DNA from: Prorocentrum cordatum
Lineage: Eukaryota > Sar > Dinophyceae > Prorocentrales > Prorocentraceae
Direction: 5' to 3'
Length of the DNA: 64,000 nucleotides
Assembly (NCBI GenBank): GCA_963575745.1
Contig: CAUYUJ010016482.1
Span: 256,515 to 320,514, forward strand
Part shown: positions 38,817 through 49,959 of the stretch, piece by piece
Position numbering within the stretch: position 1 is the first letter of the stretch
Layout: every line of letters starts with the position of its first letter
Translations under genes and position numbers: made by a program
Notes under the pieces: model-generated
Seen by the model: the letters and a program-made list of their open reading frames with translations, nothing else
Told to the model about the DNA's origin: nothing
The model's database searches: none

Positions 38817-39909
38817 CTAAGTGCACGCCGATTTCCGCCTGTGGGCGAAGGCGCCATCAAGATGGTGCCAGTGCCGAGTGGCCTGAGAGGTATGCTGTCT
38901 GACGCGTTGTTGGATGGTGCCCTTCCGCAAAGCGCCATCAGGCGATGGGCCCAGACTGTCTCATCGCGGCCCGAGGAACGCGAGCAGCCTGAGTGTCAGG
39001 CGCTAGCTTCGGCCATCGACAGTTTCGGCGCTGCCCACGTTCCAGTGTGGAGGGACTCGAATGAGAACCCCCGCTTGGGTGGCATCATGCTCAAGAAGGG
39101 GCTGAAGGTGGCCCTGGCTATTGCGAAGATCAATGCGGTTGCCTTCTGCAGCAACTTGAGGGGTCCCAGCGCGACTTCTTCCAGGCCTTGCAGGACGGCG
39201 TCGGTTATTTTTTCGGTTCGGTCGTGCCGATGGCGACGCGCCAGTGCTGGACAAGACAGACCGCCCTTGTCGCGAAGTGCTCCGCGAGGGCGTCTTGAGA
39301 CTGGACGCCGTGGCAATGCTTGTCCAGAGGCGCCAGCTCCGAGAGAACTCCCACCGCATCGTCAGCATCTACATTTTTCTGATGCCAGTGACTGCTTGGG
39401 TTACGAAGTGCAGGGCATGGTCGTTGACTTTACCTGCGACGACGGATTGTTCGAGCGCCTCGCTCTTCCTGGATGCTCGCTGGCGCACGGCTTCATGGGC
39501 CGGCTAGACCAGGTATTGTTTTTTGTCCTGTGGTATGTGTTCTTGATAAGCGGCCCCGAAGGAGATAGGGTTGGTTGCTTCCTGGGCAGGGTCAGGTCAA
39601 CCACCGCTGACATGGGGTCCGAGCTGCACCTGGTCGACTGCGTTGAGCTGTCTCGCGCCTGGTTCGAGCGCATGCGCGGGAATGCGTTGGCGGCGTCGGG
39701 CTCGCTGATTAACAGGGGCGCCAGGCTTCTGCCGCCCGCCACTCGCATCTCAGGTTGGAACCACAGTTGCAGCACCACGGTCAAGCGAGTCGTGCTTCTT
39801 GCGCCGAAGTGGCCAGAGTGGAGCGCCAAGTTGAGGGACGTATGCAGGTGTTTCAGGAGCGCCTCGTACCGCCAGCGCATCTGGAGGTCCTTCGAGGCGC
39901 CGCACCCAG
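38817..39909 (+). pseudogene. 3' half of the interrupted host retrogene, frameshifted
   Basis: Coding-like blocks follow in three frames: GAIKMVPVPSGLRGMLSDAL ... KVALAIAKINAVAFCS (to ~39145), then LLQQLEGSQRDFFQALQDG with VGYFFGSVVPMATR (39143-39240), then DKTDRPCREVLREGVLRLDA ... RIVSIYIF (39244-39378), then FSDASDCLGYEVQGMVVDFT to ...YRQRIWRSFE (to 39909). Three single-step frame changes make it a decayed gene. I believe related multicopy unknown proteins with the SDAS...QGM signature exist in dinoflagellates, but I cannot confirm it here. It joins in frame with 20446-20957 if the SDR element is removed. Confidence 0.5.
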
Positions 39910-40319
39910 GTTGCGGCGCGGGCGGGGGGGGGGGGCGAGTTTGGCGTCGACATTCGTCCAGCCCCCATCCTCAGTTGACCCCCCATTCGGGCACACGTCT
40001 GGCCATGAACTGATTGGGCGGGGGGTCGGTTGAGAGGGGGGAAGGGGTGGGGCTCGGAAGGGGGGGGGCAGGTTGCCACCCGTTCCCGTCATGAGCCATG
40101 TCGGTTGCCCCCCCCCCTCCGCCCTCGCCCCCGCGAGCCTCGGTGCCCCGTGGCCGCAGCGAGCCGCAGTGATGCGCCGACCCCTGCGGCGCCGACCCAG
40201 GATGCAAGTTTTGCATCCTCGGTTGGCGCTGTAAGCGTTAGTGTGGCGCGTGCTTGCGTCGGGGGTTCGATTAGTGAATTGTGTCGCCTCGGCGTTTCGC
40301 TCGCGCCGCGGGTCTGCGT

Positions 40320-40734
<415 letters not shown>

Positions 40735-40735
<1 letters not shown>

Positions 40736-40910
40736 GTCCGACCGCTTCCGCCAGGGTCGCGAGCTTGAGTTTCGGAGGTTGCTGAAGAGCTTCGGTGCGT
40801 CGTTGGCGAAGTGGAGATTCGAGGCGTTGGGCGCGGTGGAGGCGCAGCTTCTGCCGCTGAGGGACTTTTGCGAACGCCATTTGGCATCGGACATATTTCG
40901 GCATTGCAAC
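40735..40910 (+). pseudogene. Exon-like fragment (FRRLLKSFGASLAKWRFEAL)
   Basis: The plus frame DRFRQGRELEFRRLLKSFGA ... LLPLRDFCERHLASDIFRHC has normal amino-acid use, unlike the flanks. It is squeezed between the GT microsatellite and the 88-bp array, so it is probably a gene remnant. Family unknown. Confidence 0.35.
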
Positions 40911-40916
40911 GACACC

Positions 40917-41624
40917 GAAGGCGCCCGTGGCACGGTTCGCATGGCGGCCTCGGGCCATTTCGGCACACCCTTCACAAGGACCGTGGCCCCATAGGGAGCT
41001 CCACCGAAGGCGCCAGTGGCAGGGTTTGAATGGCGGCGTCGGGATATTTCAGCACACCCCTCACGAGGATCGTGGCGCTCCACTGAAGGCGCCAGTGGCA
41101 GGGTTTGAATGGCGGCCCCGGGCCATTTCGGCACACCCCTCACGAGGATCGCAGCCACATAGGAGCTCCACCGAAGGCGCCAGTGGCAGGGTTCGCATTG
41201 CGGCATCGAGCCATTTCCGCACACACACGCACACCTCACGAGGATCGTGGCCCCATAGGAACACCACCGAAGGCCCCAGTGGCAGGGTTCGCATGGTGGC
41301 CTCGGGCCGTTTCGGCACACCCCTCACGAGGGTCGCTGCCACATTGGAGCTCCGCCGAAGGCGCCAGTGGCAGGGTTCGCATGGCGGCTTCGGGGCGTTT
41401 CGGCACACCCTTCACCGCGAGGATCGTGGCCCCATAGGGAGCTCCACCGAAGGCCCCGGTGGCGGGGTTCGCATGGCGGCCTCGGGGCATTTCGGCACAC
41501 CCCTCACGAGGATCGTGGCTCCGTAGGAATTCCACCGAAGGCGCCAGTGGCAGGGTTCGCATGGCGGTCTCGGGCCATTTCGGCTCACCTTTTTCATGAG
41601 GATCGTGACGCCATAGTTGTGCTG
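40917..41624. repeat. 88-bp minisatellite, eight copies
   Basis: Unit starts (GAAGGCGCCAGTGGCAGGGT) at 40917, 41006, 41085, 41173, 41269, 41357, 41449 and 41537; spacing 79-96 bp, mostly 88. Each holds TTCGCATGGCGGC, CATTTCGGCACACCCCTCAC and GAGGATCGTGGCCCCATAGG. 88 is not a multiple of 3, so it does not encode a protein repeat. Confidence 0.9.
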
Positions 41625-41815
41625 CTTCAGCAACCGCGCCTGGGCGTCGTGTTCCGCCTTGTCGACGTGCAACGCCACCTTCTCCCTTATGGCTCTCAGA
41701 GCCCTCTCCTGCTTCTGCTTCTCGGTCAGAGGGGCGCCGTCCTCGTCGTCGTCAGCGCCCGCGAAGACGGCCGCGGACGCGTCCCTGGGCATGTCGGCCT
41801 CCGTCGGCAAGCCGT
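41598..41815 (-). CDS. Possible exon: acidic then helical segment (LTEKQKQERALRAIREKV)
   Basis: The minus frame GLPTEADMPRDASAAVFAGA, DDDEDGAPLTEKQKQERALR, AIREKVALHVDKAEHDAQAR, then LLKQHNYGVTILMKK. Codon use and amphipathic composition look real. Its 3' end merges with the last unit of the 88-bp array, whose CACGAGGATCGTGGCCCCAT resembles this exon's end. It could be the seed of the array. No full gene model. Confidence 0.35.
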
Positions 41816-41924
41816 GACCACAGAGGGAGCGCGGGCAAAGATGGTATTCACACTCGCGGTATTCACAGCTGCATATGGTTGGGTTTTTCGCCCGGCGGAT
41901 TTGGAACATTTTCGATATATCGAT

Positions 41925-42140
41925 CATATATGATATACTTTCATATATATATACATATATATACAAGGCTGCATTGGCGCTGCGCGCCACGCGCCTTGGT
42001 CTTCCGAGTTTCGCACGCAAGCGGGGTGCGTGCGTGCGTACATGCGCGCATGCATGTATACACGCGCGCGCATGCACGTATGCAAATATATCCATGTGTA
42101 TACCACACATGTATACTGTTGTATATGTGTAAGCACATTA
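41925..42140. repeat. TA/CATG simple repeats
   Basis: TATATACATATA at 41930-41965 and alternating CATGCGCGCATG/GTGTATAC DNA to about 42140. Non-coding. Confidence 0.8.
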
Positions 42141-42204
42141 CATAGAAGCATCTACATATAGCGGCGCACCGGGTCCGGGCGCCCAGGGCCGGCGCCGCTA
42201 CTAC

Positions 42205-42750
42205 AAATGTGGGCTCCGGGGCCCTCGGGGAGCCCCGGGGCCTCACAGAAGACCGCCAGAAGACACCCCAAGCGACCCCCAATAGGGCCCCAAAGAGAGC
42301 CCCAAGGGGCCAGAATAGCCCCATTCTTTTCGTAAAACGTATATTTTCAACATATTGTTTGTTTTCGCTGTCGGTCCGGCCGAGGACGCCCCCCCAGAGG
42401 GCCCCCATTCAGCCCCAGAGAGCTCCAGGACGGCCCACGAAGGGCCCAAGACTGCTGCAAATGTGAGCCCCGGGGCCCTCGGGGAGCCCCGGGGCCTCAC
42501 AGAAGACCGCCAGAAGGCGCTAAGGAGGCCCTAAGAGGCTCCAGAACAGACCCGGGGGACGAGGCCGCCTGGACGGGCCAAGGGACCACGGGGGGCATGG
42601 CGTGTCACGGCCTCCGGGAGCGCTCACAGACGGCCCAAGGCAGTCCCGAAACGTGCTGAAAAGGGCTCCAAGAAGGCTCCAAGACGGTCCAATGTAGCCC
42701 AGAGAGTCACCGAACCATCGCCCCAAGACGCCCAAGATGGCCCCAAGGCG
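42205..42750 (-). repeat. TCTTGGGG-type dispersed repeat, copies 4-5 (inverted)
   Basis: Minus-strand GGGGCCTCTTTGGGG steps around an AT-rich core at 42318-42380. GGGGCCCTCGGGGAGCCCCG occurs at 42219 and 42470, so there are two tandem units of ~250 bp. It ends directly at the spliced-leader relic at 42752. Confidence 0.7.
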
Positions 42751-42751
42751 C

Positions 42752-42773
42752 TCCGTAACCATTTTGGCTCAAG
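42752..42773 (+). other. Dinoflagellate spliced-leader relic, 21 of 22 bases
   Basis: TCCGTAACCATTTTGGCTCA plus AG differs from the 22-nt leader at one base (G to A at 42758). It is followed by ACATGGTGCTCC, not by the SL-RNA gene intron, so it marks the 5' end of a retroposed trans-spliced mRNA. No clear coding frame follows before 43020. Confidence 0.75.
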
Positions 42774-43019
42774 ACATGGTGCTCCAGGATATAAGTGCGG
42801 ATGGGGATATTGGAACGAGTGCACAAGGGGGTATTGTCGTAGTTATACTGACCATATCTGTGTCCCGTGCTAGCTCAATTGTCCTCTTCTGAATCCCGCT
42901 CGGTTTAACGTCCTGCCCGCTCGTATGATAACCTGCGCGCTCATTTTAAAGTCGCGTTCGCTGGGTCTGTCCGCCAGGCTCGACCCCAGCGAAGCGAGAT
43001 TGGCAACGCGAGATGGGGG

Positions 43020-43500
43020 AAGCGAACCGCAAGGGCAACAACAAAACAGATGGCCCCAAGGCGTCGCAGGAAGGCGCCAAGACGCTTCAAGGTGCCTCCC
43101 ACAGGCCTATCAAAATGCCCCCAAGAGGGCAACAAATTCCAATTCCTTTGGGAACGTACATTTTTAGCAGAAACACCTTTTCGCTTTTCCGACGCTCCAA
43201 ACAGTCCAAGAAGCCCCGAAGACCGCCTTAACGCAGCCCATGAAGGCCCAACAGACCCCAAGACAACCCAAGAGGGATCCAAGACGGCCCAAGAGACACC
43301 CAAGATGGCCCAAGAGGGCCCCAAGACGGCTTTAAGAAGGGGCCCAGACGGGGGATCCGAACGGACTTTCTGGGCCCTCGGCCCCGAGAGGCCCCCAGGA
43401 GGCCTCAAGAGGCGCCCGGGAGGCCCCCAAGACGCCGCCAGAGGCCCCCAAGGGGCCCCCAAGAGGCTCCCGAGGGCCCCCGAAAAGCCCCCCAAACGGC
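43020..43500 (-). repeat. TCTTGGGG-type dispersed repeat, copy 6 (inverted)
   Basis: CCCAAGAGG and GGCCCAAGACGG steps with an AT-rich core at 43135-43205 (GAACGTACATTTTTAGC, CTTTTCGCTTTTCCGACGC). It runs up to the relic at 43501. Confidence 0.7.
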
Positions 43501-43515
43501 CCATTTTGGCTCAAG
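43501..43515 (+). other. Partial spliced-leader relic upstream of the PAS-like gene
   Basis: CCATTTTGGCTCAAG is an exact match to the last 15 nt of the dinoflagellate leader. It lies 55 bp upstream of the first codons of the next gene. Confidence 0.6.
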
Positions 43516-43569
43516 AGTGTTGGGCAGGGTGCTTGTCCGCACGAGCTGGATGCCAAACCAATCTTCCCA

Positions 43570-45212
43570 ATGCTCGTCTCAAACTTGTCTGGCAATGTCC
43601 ACCAAGCGGAGCGTGTATGCGCTGTGGCTTGCGCCGCCATGATACTGGGGCGCTTGGTTCGACAGTTGTGGACCGGGGGCGCGCCGCGGACATGGTTTCG
43701 CGACGGCTATGCTCGATTGCTCGCGTTTTCTACACTCGTCCGGGACGGTCGTCTTTGGGAGACTTGGCTCTCAGTACTCCGTTCACAAGCGCAAGCAGTC
43801 CATCAGGCTTGCCATAGCACGCAGAAGCTACCAGTTCTTCCTTGTCACCGCCCTCGGGATGCTGGTTTTCCCGATCTTCGCCTCGCCCGAGCCGAAGTTC
43901 GTTCCCCCCAGTGATAACCGCCCACATATTCCTCCGAGGCGCTTGCATAACTCTTTCTTCTGGGTGGTCGTTGTGGCAATCAATGTGGTTCCTAGCTTTC
44001 TCACATGCGATGACGCTGTCACCGCTGATGCAGTTCTCTGGGGCAATTGGCCCCTTGAAGGTTCAGCTATTCCATGGTTGCCTAATGTACTGCATGGTTG
44101 ACCTGAACCTTCCAGCGAATTTGTTTTGGACGACGATTTGCTATCTTTCCGCTTCGACCACAGTGCTTGTTGGCGACTCCCCACCCGTCCCAACCGGCCC
44201 AATGCCTGGTGGCAAAAAGATCGGCATGTGTTACCCCGACAAGAACATAATCGATGACGTGTTGTACGATTGGATTTCTGCCGTTATACTTTTGGTAATC
44301 ATCCACTTCGTGTTCTCCCTTGTGGTCAATTCCCTTTTAGAGGATCAAGCAGTCCGGAGCGAATTGCGCGCCGCAAGGTCGACCTTAGCAGGTGTTTGTG
44401 ACGCCGTGGTCAAGCTCGATTCCAATCTGATGCTCGAGGGGCCTTCCGAACAACTCGCGGCTTTGCTAATGCATAGCCAGCCTCGGTCTTTGGTGGGAGT
44501 GAGTGTATCGTCCTTTCTTGCCACAGAGGCCGATCGCGAGAAATTTACCAAAGAAGTAAGCTCCAATTCCGTGCATGATGATATCTGCACGGCTTTTCAG
44601 GTCAAATTGCGGGACAATCTTGGTATCTATGTGTCGGTGGAAGTCTTCAGCGTGCGTTTCAGTAGTAGTGATGAAAATGAGTCGTACCTAGTCGGCTTTC
44701 GGGAATATGCGGACCTGGCTCCATCAAGGAGGACGCAGCCGATTGTGACGACAATGCCTAGTTCTGAAATGACGGTGGATGTTCAGAGCAGGTTGCAGTC
44801 GTACGAGACTGAACACGATGATGTTGGCACGAAATCTGAAGCGGAGTCTTCCGCATCGACTTCTATTCCCGAGGTTGCTGTTTGGGTCGACGGTATGTCA
44901 CCAGACTTAACCATGTTGCGTTGCACTATGGCCTTCGAGATGCTGGTGGGCAGCTCTTTGGCGCAAATCTGTGCTACCAAGCGTCATCTTCTGATATGTA
45001 CTCGGCCAGACCAGCGAGATGACTTGAAGTTTTGGGTTCGTCATGCCTGCGAAGAGTCCACTGCACGCCAGCTGCCCGCTGTGAATGGCGTGTGCTTCCG
45101 TTTCAGTGAGCATCATCATCGTTCACGCTTTTCCATCAAGAACAGGGTGAGCGTGTCCGTGGCTCAGCCAGGCGACGAGGACTGGCCTGAGGGCCTGGAC
45201 CGACCTTCGTGA
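43570..45212 (+). pseudogene. Retroposed membrane protein with PAS-like domain, frameshifted
   Basis: Blocks in three frames: MLVSNLSGNVHQAERV ... RDGRLWETW (from 43570), then RKQSIRLAIARRSYQFFLVT with membrane segments ALGMLVFPIF and FFWVVVVAINVVPSF (about 43760-44030), then FSGAIGPLKVQLFHGCLMYC to the stop at 45212. The last block has more membrane segments (DWISAVILLVIIHFVFSLVV) followed by a PAS-like region (LAGVCDAVVKLDSNLMLEG, GVSVSSFLATEADREKFTK). PAS domains bind small ligands or sense redox or light; the membrane-PAS order suggests a sensor. No introns in 1.6 kb and an upstream leader relic point to retroposition; two frame changes suggest decay. The TGA overlaps a good 5' splice site (GTGAGT at 45209) and the frame stays open to 45479, so the original protein may have been longer. 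Confidence 0.6.
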
Positions 45213-45862
45213 GTGGTGAAGCTCGTTCTCGAGAAGCCCAAGTGGGTCCAGGATCAGCGCTGGACCAGGCGTGACAGCGCGCCTGTGCGCTCTCACGCCC
45301 CCGGCAGCGCCCCGACCCCACCGCGACCCATCGACCAGGCGGCAAAGTCGGTGGCAGCGAGCGGGCCGTGGCTCGAGGCCCCTGCGGGCGCTGGCACGTC
45401 CCCGCCCGAGGCGGACAGCGCTGAGCCGCCAGGCAGCGAGGGGAGCTGCGCGACTGGTGGCGAGTGGCTCTCGCTCTGACCTGCAGTGTTGGTTGTCTCT
45501 TTCTGGATTCAAGCAGTAGTGGTAGCTGAGCAGCAGCTTCCATTGCAAGCTAGGTGGGGATGGGGGGGTAAGAGAGGGGAAACGCAGTATGAGGAGGAGG
45601 GGGTCATCGCGGGCTTTGTGCATTGTCTCCTTTTAGTGAGTACTTTGGCTTATCGTGGCGGTTTCTTTTGAAGTCCTGAGAGCGCCCTCAATGACACGGT
45701 GATTGCTGAAACGGTCCCAGAAATAGCCGCGGCGTCATTTGTCTTCTTAGAGCCGTCTTCAGCCTAAAAGTCGAGAATCCCAGAAATCCCCCTCACAAAG
45801 AGTACCGAATCCAAGAGGACCCCCTAGACATGAGACCGCCACCCCAATCAAGTTTCAGATTT

Positions 45863-46640
45863 TCGCGGGCGTCGAATTCATATATTCAAGGACGTCGGTT
45901 GCGGCATTGTCGCAAGCGATCTGCCACGGTGGGGCGTTCGCAATTCTATCGGCCTACGGCCAATGGGACCAAGGTATCGTGTGTTGGTAACATCTCCGTT
46001 CAGATGGTGGACGGTAGTCCCAATCTCTGATTGTATATGTTGCGCGGTGGTTTTGCATTCATACTGCTTGGGCTGACACATCCGCTTCAGACCTGGCATT
46101 GACGACCAGTTAATTAGGCCCGTCAGACACGATACTCGCCAAACCGTGCGCCTGCATTCGAGGTGCCTTCGGTCTGCCTCCTTCTCCTCGCCCTATCCCC
46201 TCACCGCGTCACTCACACTCAGACCCACTCACCCTCAGACCCATCCATGCTACACCCGTTACACGTTTGGTGAGTGCCTGAGTTTGGGCCAGCGGCCAGT
46301 CTACCCTGAGCGCGCCTGTACATACAAGGGCAGAATCTCGCGGGCATCACATTCGTAGTTGCAAGGGCGTCGGTTGCGACATTGTCGCAAGCGGTGTACC
46401 ACGAAGGGGCATGCATTTTTCCATTGGCTTGCGGCCAACCGAAATTGTATGTCCACATGTTATGTTCAGATGGGGAACGATCGTCCCAACATTTGGTTTT
46501 AGGTATTGCGCGGTGGTTCTGAGTCCAGGCTGGGTGAGTTGGCACATCCGCTGCAGATCTAACCTTGACCAGTTAGCTAGGCCCATCAGGCTCGAGACTC
46601 GCCAAACCGTGCGCCAGCATTCAAGGTGCCTCCCAAGCAA
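45863..46640 (+). repeat. Diverged ~300-bp direct duplication
   Basis: 45863-46170 and 46335-46640 share, in order, CGCGGGC, GCGTCGGTTGCGRCATTGTC, GCGCGGTGGTT, CCAGTTA and CTCGCCAAACCGTGCGCC. Offset ~470 bp. No coding frame is shared. 46640-47540 contains three GAACGGGGCGGCC blocks near 46860-46925 and otherwise nothing I can name. Confidence 0.6.
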
Positions 46641-47539
46641 CCCAAACACGAGGAACCGCTCACGCACTCACACATTCACGCTCACCCTCACACTCCAGCT
46701 CACACTCGGGGCCTCTGGGCTCCCCCACCTCCCTGCCTGGGGTGCCCTGCGCTGCCGTTTCTGGCCCCTGCTTCGTCTCGGGGTCCGTCGGCCTTCGCAG
46801 GTTTTGTTCAGGCTCTGCCTGTGGCACCCCGTTGGTCTTTGCCGTGCTTCCGCCGAGAGAACGGGGCGGCCCCCCGATGGAGAACGGGGCGGCCCACTTA
46901 CGCATGGAGAACGGGGCGGCCCCCCGATAGCTCCATTTTCACGCAGGGTCATCGAGGTGGACCTCGGTTTGGACCTTCTTCTAGCACCACTCCAGAGTTA
47001 GGGTGGCTTGCTATCAGCAGGTGTGTCCGCCGGCCGCGCGACATACGCTGCACTGCCAGTGTCTTGCCCCTCCGCCTGGTTTTCAGGCCGCTGCCCCCGA
47101 CGCCAGCTCCTGGTGCTCTGGCTGCTGCCGCCTCCGTGGCGCCTTGCCCTGCCCTGGGCCTGCGTGCTCCCCCGGGTCCGCCGCTCCCTTTCTGGCGTGG
47201 CCCCTCCGCTTCTTTCCGCCCCCGGGCCCGCCCGCCTCCCCGCCCCGCAGCTTTTCTGACGCAGTTGGCGCCGCCGATTTCACAAGTGGCGTCTCCATGG
47301 CTACGAGCAGTGAGTCCTTGCTCGTAGCTTCGAGGAGGAGGAGGGCGTGGTGGAGGAGGCGGCGGCGAGGAACGAGGGCTCACTTCTTTCATTCCTTCTG
47401 TCCTGCACTTAAGCAATACCTGCTGGCGATTGGCGCCATGTCGGCCGCTATTCGGACTGATCGTCCGTGCGACCTGCAAGTCGCCAGGTGGAGGCAGTGA
47501 CTGTGTAACATACTCAACATACTCGAGTGCTCGCGGAAA

Positions 47540-47724
47540 AAAAAGCCCCCCAAACGGCCCCCAACAGGCACTGAACCGGGCCCCAAGAGCCTCGGAACTG
47601 CTTCCAGGAGGCCCCCAAGAGACTTGGCACGAGATCCGAACGAACTGTTCAGATGCTTCAATGAGGAGCGCCAGACGCCTCCAGGACGACCCCGGATGGC
47701 CAGTTGTCGTCGCTGAGTGTTCGT

Positions 47725-47773
<49 letters not shown>
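47540..47773. repeat. Short TCTTGGGG-type fragment and (CGT)n microsatellite
   Basis: CCCCCAAACGGCCCCCAACA and GGCCCCCAAGAGAC steps at 47545-47625, then (GTC)n at 47721-47773 (about 17 triplets). Confidence 0.8.
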
Positions 47774-47779
47774 GCGGAG

Positions 47780-48390
47780 GTGACATGACCACCTCAGCTC
47801 ATGACATGTCAGAGTCCACAGTTTACGAGGATGTCATAGGCGAACGTGGCTGGACCACCACAGGACAGGGCATGAGGTCAGAGTTGCAAGGATATCTCAG
47901 GCCAATGTGTCCTGACCACCTCAGCTCAGGGCATCTCGGAATCCAGGGTTCCCTGGATGTCCCAGGCGAAAATGGCCGAGCCACCATGGAGCGTGGTATC
48001 TCCTAGGTCAGAGTTGCGAGGATGCCTGAGGCGAAAGTGGACTGACCACCCCAGCTCAGGGCCTCTCGGAACCCAGAGTTTCGAGGATGTCCCAGGCGAA
48101 AGCGGTCGGACCACCAGGGGGCAGAGCATCCTCGTGGTGAGAGTTGCGAGGATGTCTAATGCGGAAGTGGCCTGACCACCTGAGCTCAGTGCATCTCATC
48201 ACCCACAGTTGCAGGGCTGTCTCACGCGAGAAGCAATGACCACAATCAGGCAGGGCATCTCAGAGGTCAGTGTTCACCTCAGCTCAGGGCATCTCGGAAA
48301 CCCGAGCTGCGAGAAGGTCATAGGCGAAAACGACGGGACCACCATGGGGCAGGGCCACACCACCTCCGAAGTGTTAGGATATCTCAGCGG
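47780..48390 (+). repeat. ~68-bp minisatellite, block 1
   Basis: About nine units ending AGAGTTGCGAGGATGTCTCA with GGCGAAAGTGGC. Two alternating sub-types occur, one with GACCACCTCAGCTCAGGGCA and one with GGACCACCATGGGGCAGGGC. Confidence 0.8.
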
Positions 48391-48685
48391 TGCTCGCGTC
48401 GTGCACCTTCCTCGCGTGGGCTATTGCTTGGACCTCGCATGGCCAAGCCCTGCTCTGCACCATCCCTCTTGTGCGCCTTGCCTTGTACGCCCTCACTCTG
48501 CGCGAACCCGTTCATTCTATTAGAAGTAGTATCGGCCGCGGCCATCCGACGCCCCAAAGAAACACACTTAGGATTCCCTTCTCCCCTGTTCCCCTCTTGT
48601 TGACTCCATATGTCCTCGTGCATATCTTTTTTTCAGGCGTTCTGCTCCATGGTAGCTTCACAGCAAATCCCGTCCCTGAGCTTGG

Positions 48686-48726
48686 CTAGAACCGAAGCGC
48701 GCGCGAAGCGCGCGCATGGTTCTAGT
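48686..48726. repeat. Short perfect hairpin (CTAGAACC...GGTTCTAG)
   Basis: CTAGAACC, GCGCGCGC, GCGCGCGC, GGTTCTAG pair with a few-base loop. It stands alone between two minisatellite blocks; 48391-48685 has nothing recognisable. Confidence 0.6.
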
Positions 48727-48829
48727 GTGTATGTATATGTATATGTATATGTCAATCGCAGGTGCTTGTTGGTGCACACACCTATCTGTACTTATGGGTG
48801 TGCATACGCATGCGTATCCCAGGCGGTAA

Positions 48830-49680
48830 TGGCCCGACCGCTTGCTCAGGACATCTCGCAACTCAGAGGTGCGAGGGTTTCAGGCGAAAGTAGCCAGACT
48901 ATTACGGGGCATTGCATCTCCGATGTCAGCGTTGCGAGGATGTTTCAAGCGAAAGTGAATTGACCACCTCAGCTGAGGACATACCCGAACCCGGAATTGC
49001 TGTGATGTCTCTGACGAAAATGGCCTGAACATCTCAGCTCAGGGCATCCCTGAATCCAAAGTTGCGAGGATGTCTCAGGTGAAAGTGGCGGACTACTCTG
49101 CGGCAGGGCATCTCGGAATCCAGAGTTGCGAGGATGTTTCTAGCGAAACTGGCTGGAACACCTCAGCTCAGGGAACCCTGGAACCCAGAGTTGCGAGAAG
49201 GTCTCAAGCGGAAGTGGCCGGACAACCTTGGGGCAGGGCTTCTCTGGGGTCAGAGTTGCGAGGATGTCTCAGCCGACAGTGGGAAGGAGGAAAGCGAAGA
49301 GAAAGAGTAATGGGAGGAGTCCCGCGGACCCGAGGACAGGCAGGCACGAACGCTCAGGATCGGAAGTCATGGCATGGAGGCTGGAACTGACGCGAATGCA
49401 AGACGCTGGGCTGGCCTCCGAGAGCGTTGAAAGACAGGAGGACCTGAGAGGGACTCAACAACGGGCGCCGCCAGAGCCTTTGGGAAAAAATTGGAGGCCT
49501 TGTTAACGTGTCGGAGTGCTACGTGTCTGATTGCTACGCGGCAAGGCGTATCCGAGGTTGACGTTGCGAGGATGTCTCAGGCGAAACTGGCCCGAGGGCA
49601 GGGCATCTCCGAAGTCAGCTGCGCGAGGGAGTCTCAAGCGAAAAGTGGCCTGAACACCTCAGGGCGGAAGGTCGAATAAC
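48830..49680 (+). repeat. ~68-bp minisatellite, blocks 2 and 3
   Basis: The same unit resumes at 48845-49280 (six to seven copies) and again at 49530-49675. The interval 49285-49525 is unrelated and purine-rich. Confidence 0.75.
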
Positions 49681-49800
49681 CCCCTTGCAAGAGCGTCCGA
49701 GCAGCCCATGGGGAGCTTCCCAGCAGGTCGAGCAGCCCTGGAAGGGGCTTCCAGCAGCCCTGGGAGTCCGAAATGCGTTCGGGGGGATGTGTGTGCGCAT
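49678..49800 (+). repeat. GCAGCCC terminal module, copy 1
   Basis: CCTTGCAAGAGCGTCCGAGC then AGCCC, GCTTCCAGCAGCCCTGGGAG and TCCGAAATG. The same order recurs at 50636-50700, after a TCTTGGGG repeat. It may be the end module of that family. Confidence 0.55.
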
Positions 49801-49959
49801 GTGAATTTATTTTGCGTATGTATGCACGTGCATGTGTATGTATGTATGTACGAATGGATACCAAATGACAACGCTTTCCACCGTCTGAACGTCCCAAGAG
49901 CGTTTGACGCTCGCTTTACACGGTAATACATTGTTAAACGATGTCTACATCCGTGCAAT

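Noticed and set aside
40917-41624. CRISPR-like array (eight evenly spaced repeats)
   Set aside because: The repeat fills almost the whole unit, there are no unique spacers or cas genes, and the genome is eukaryotic. It is a minisatellite.
42752-42773. Spliced-leader RNA gene
   Set aside because: The leader is not followed by a GT donor and Sm-site intron, and it has a base change; a retroposed mRNA end fits better.
45123-45623. Minus-strand frames over the end of the PAS-like gene
   Set aside because: They are shadows of the plus-strand coding region and its GC-rich continuation.
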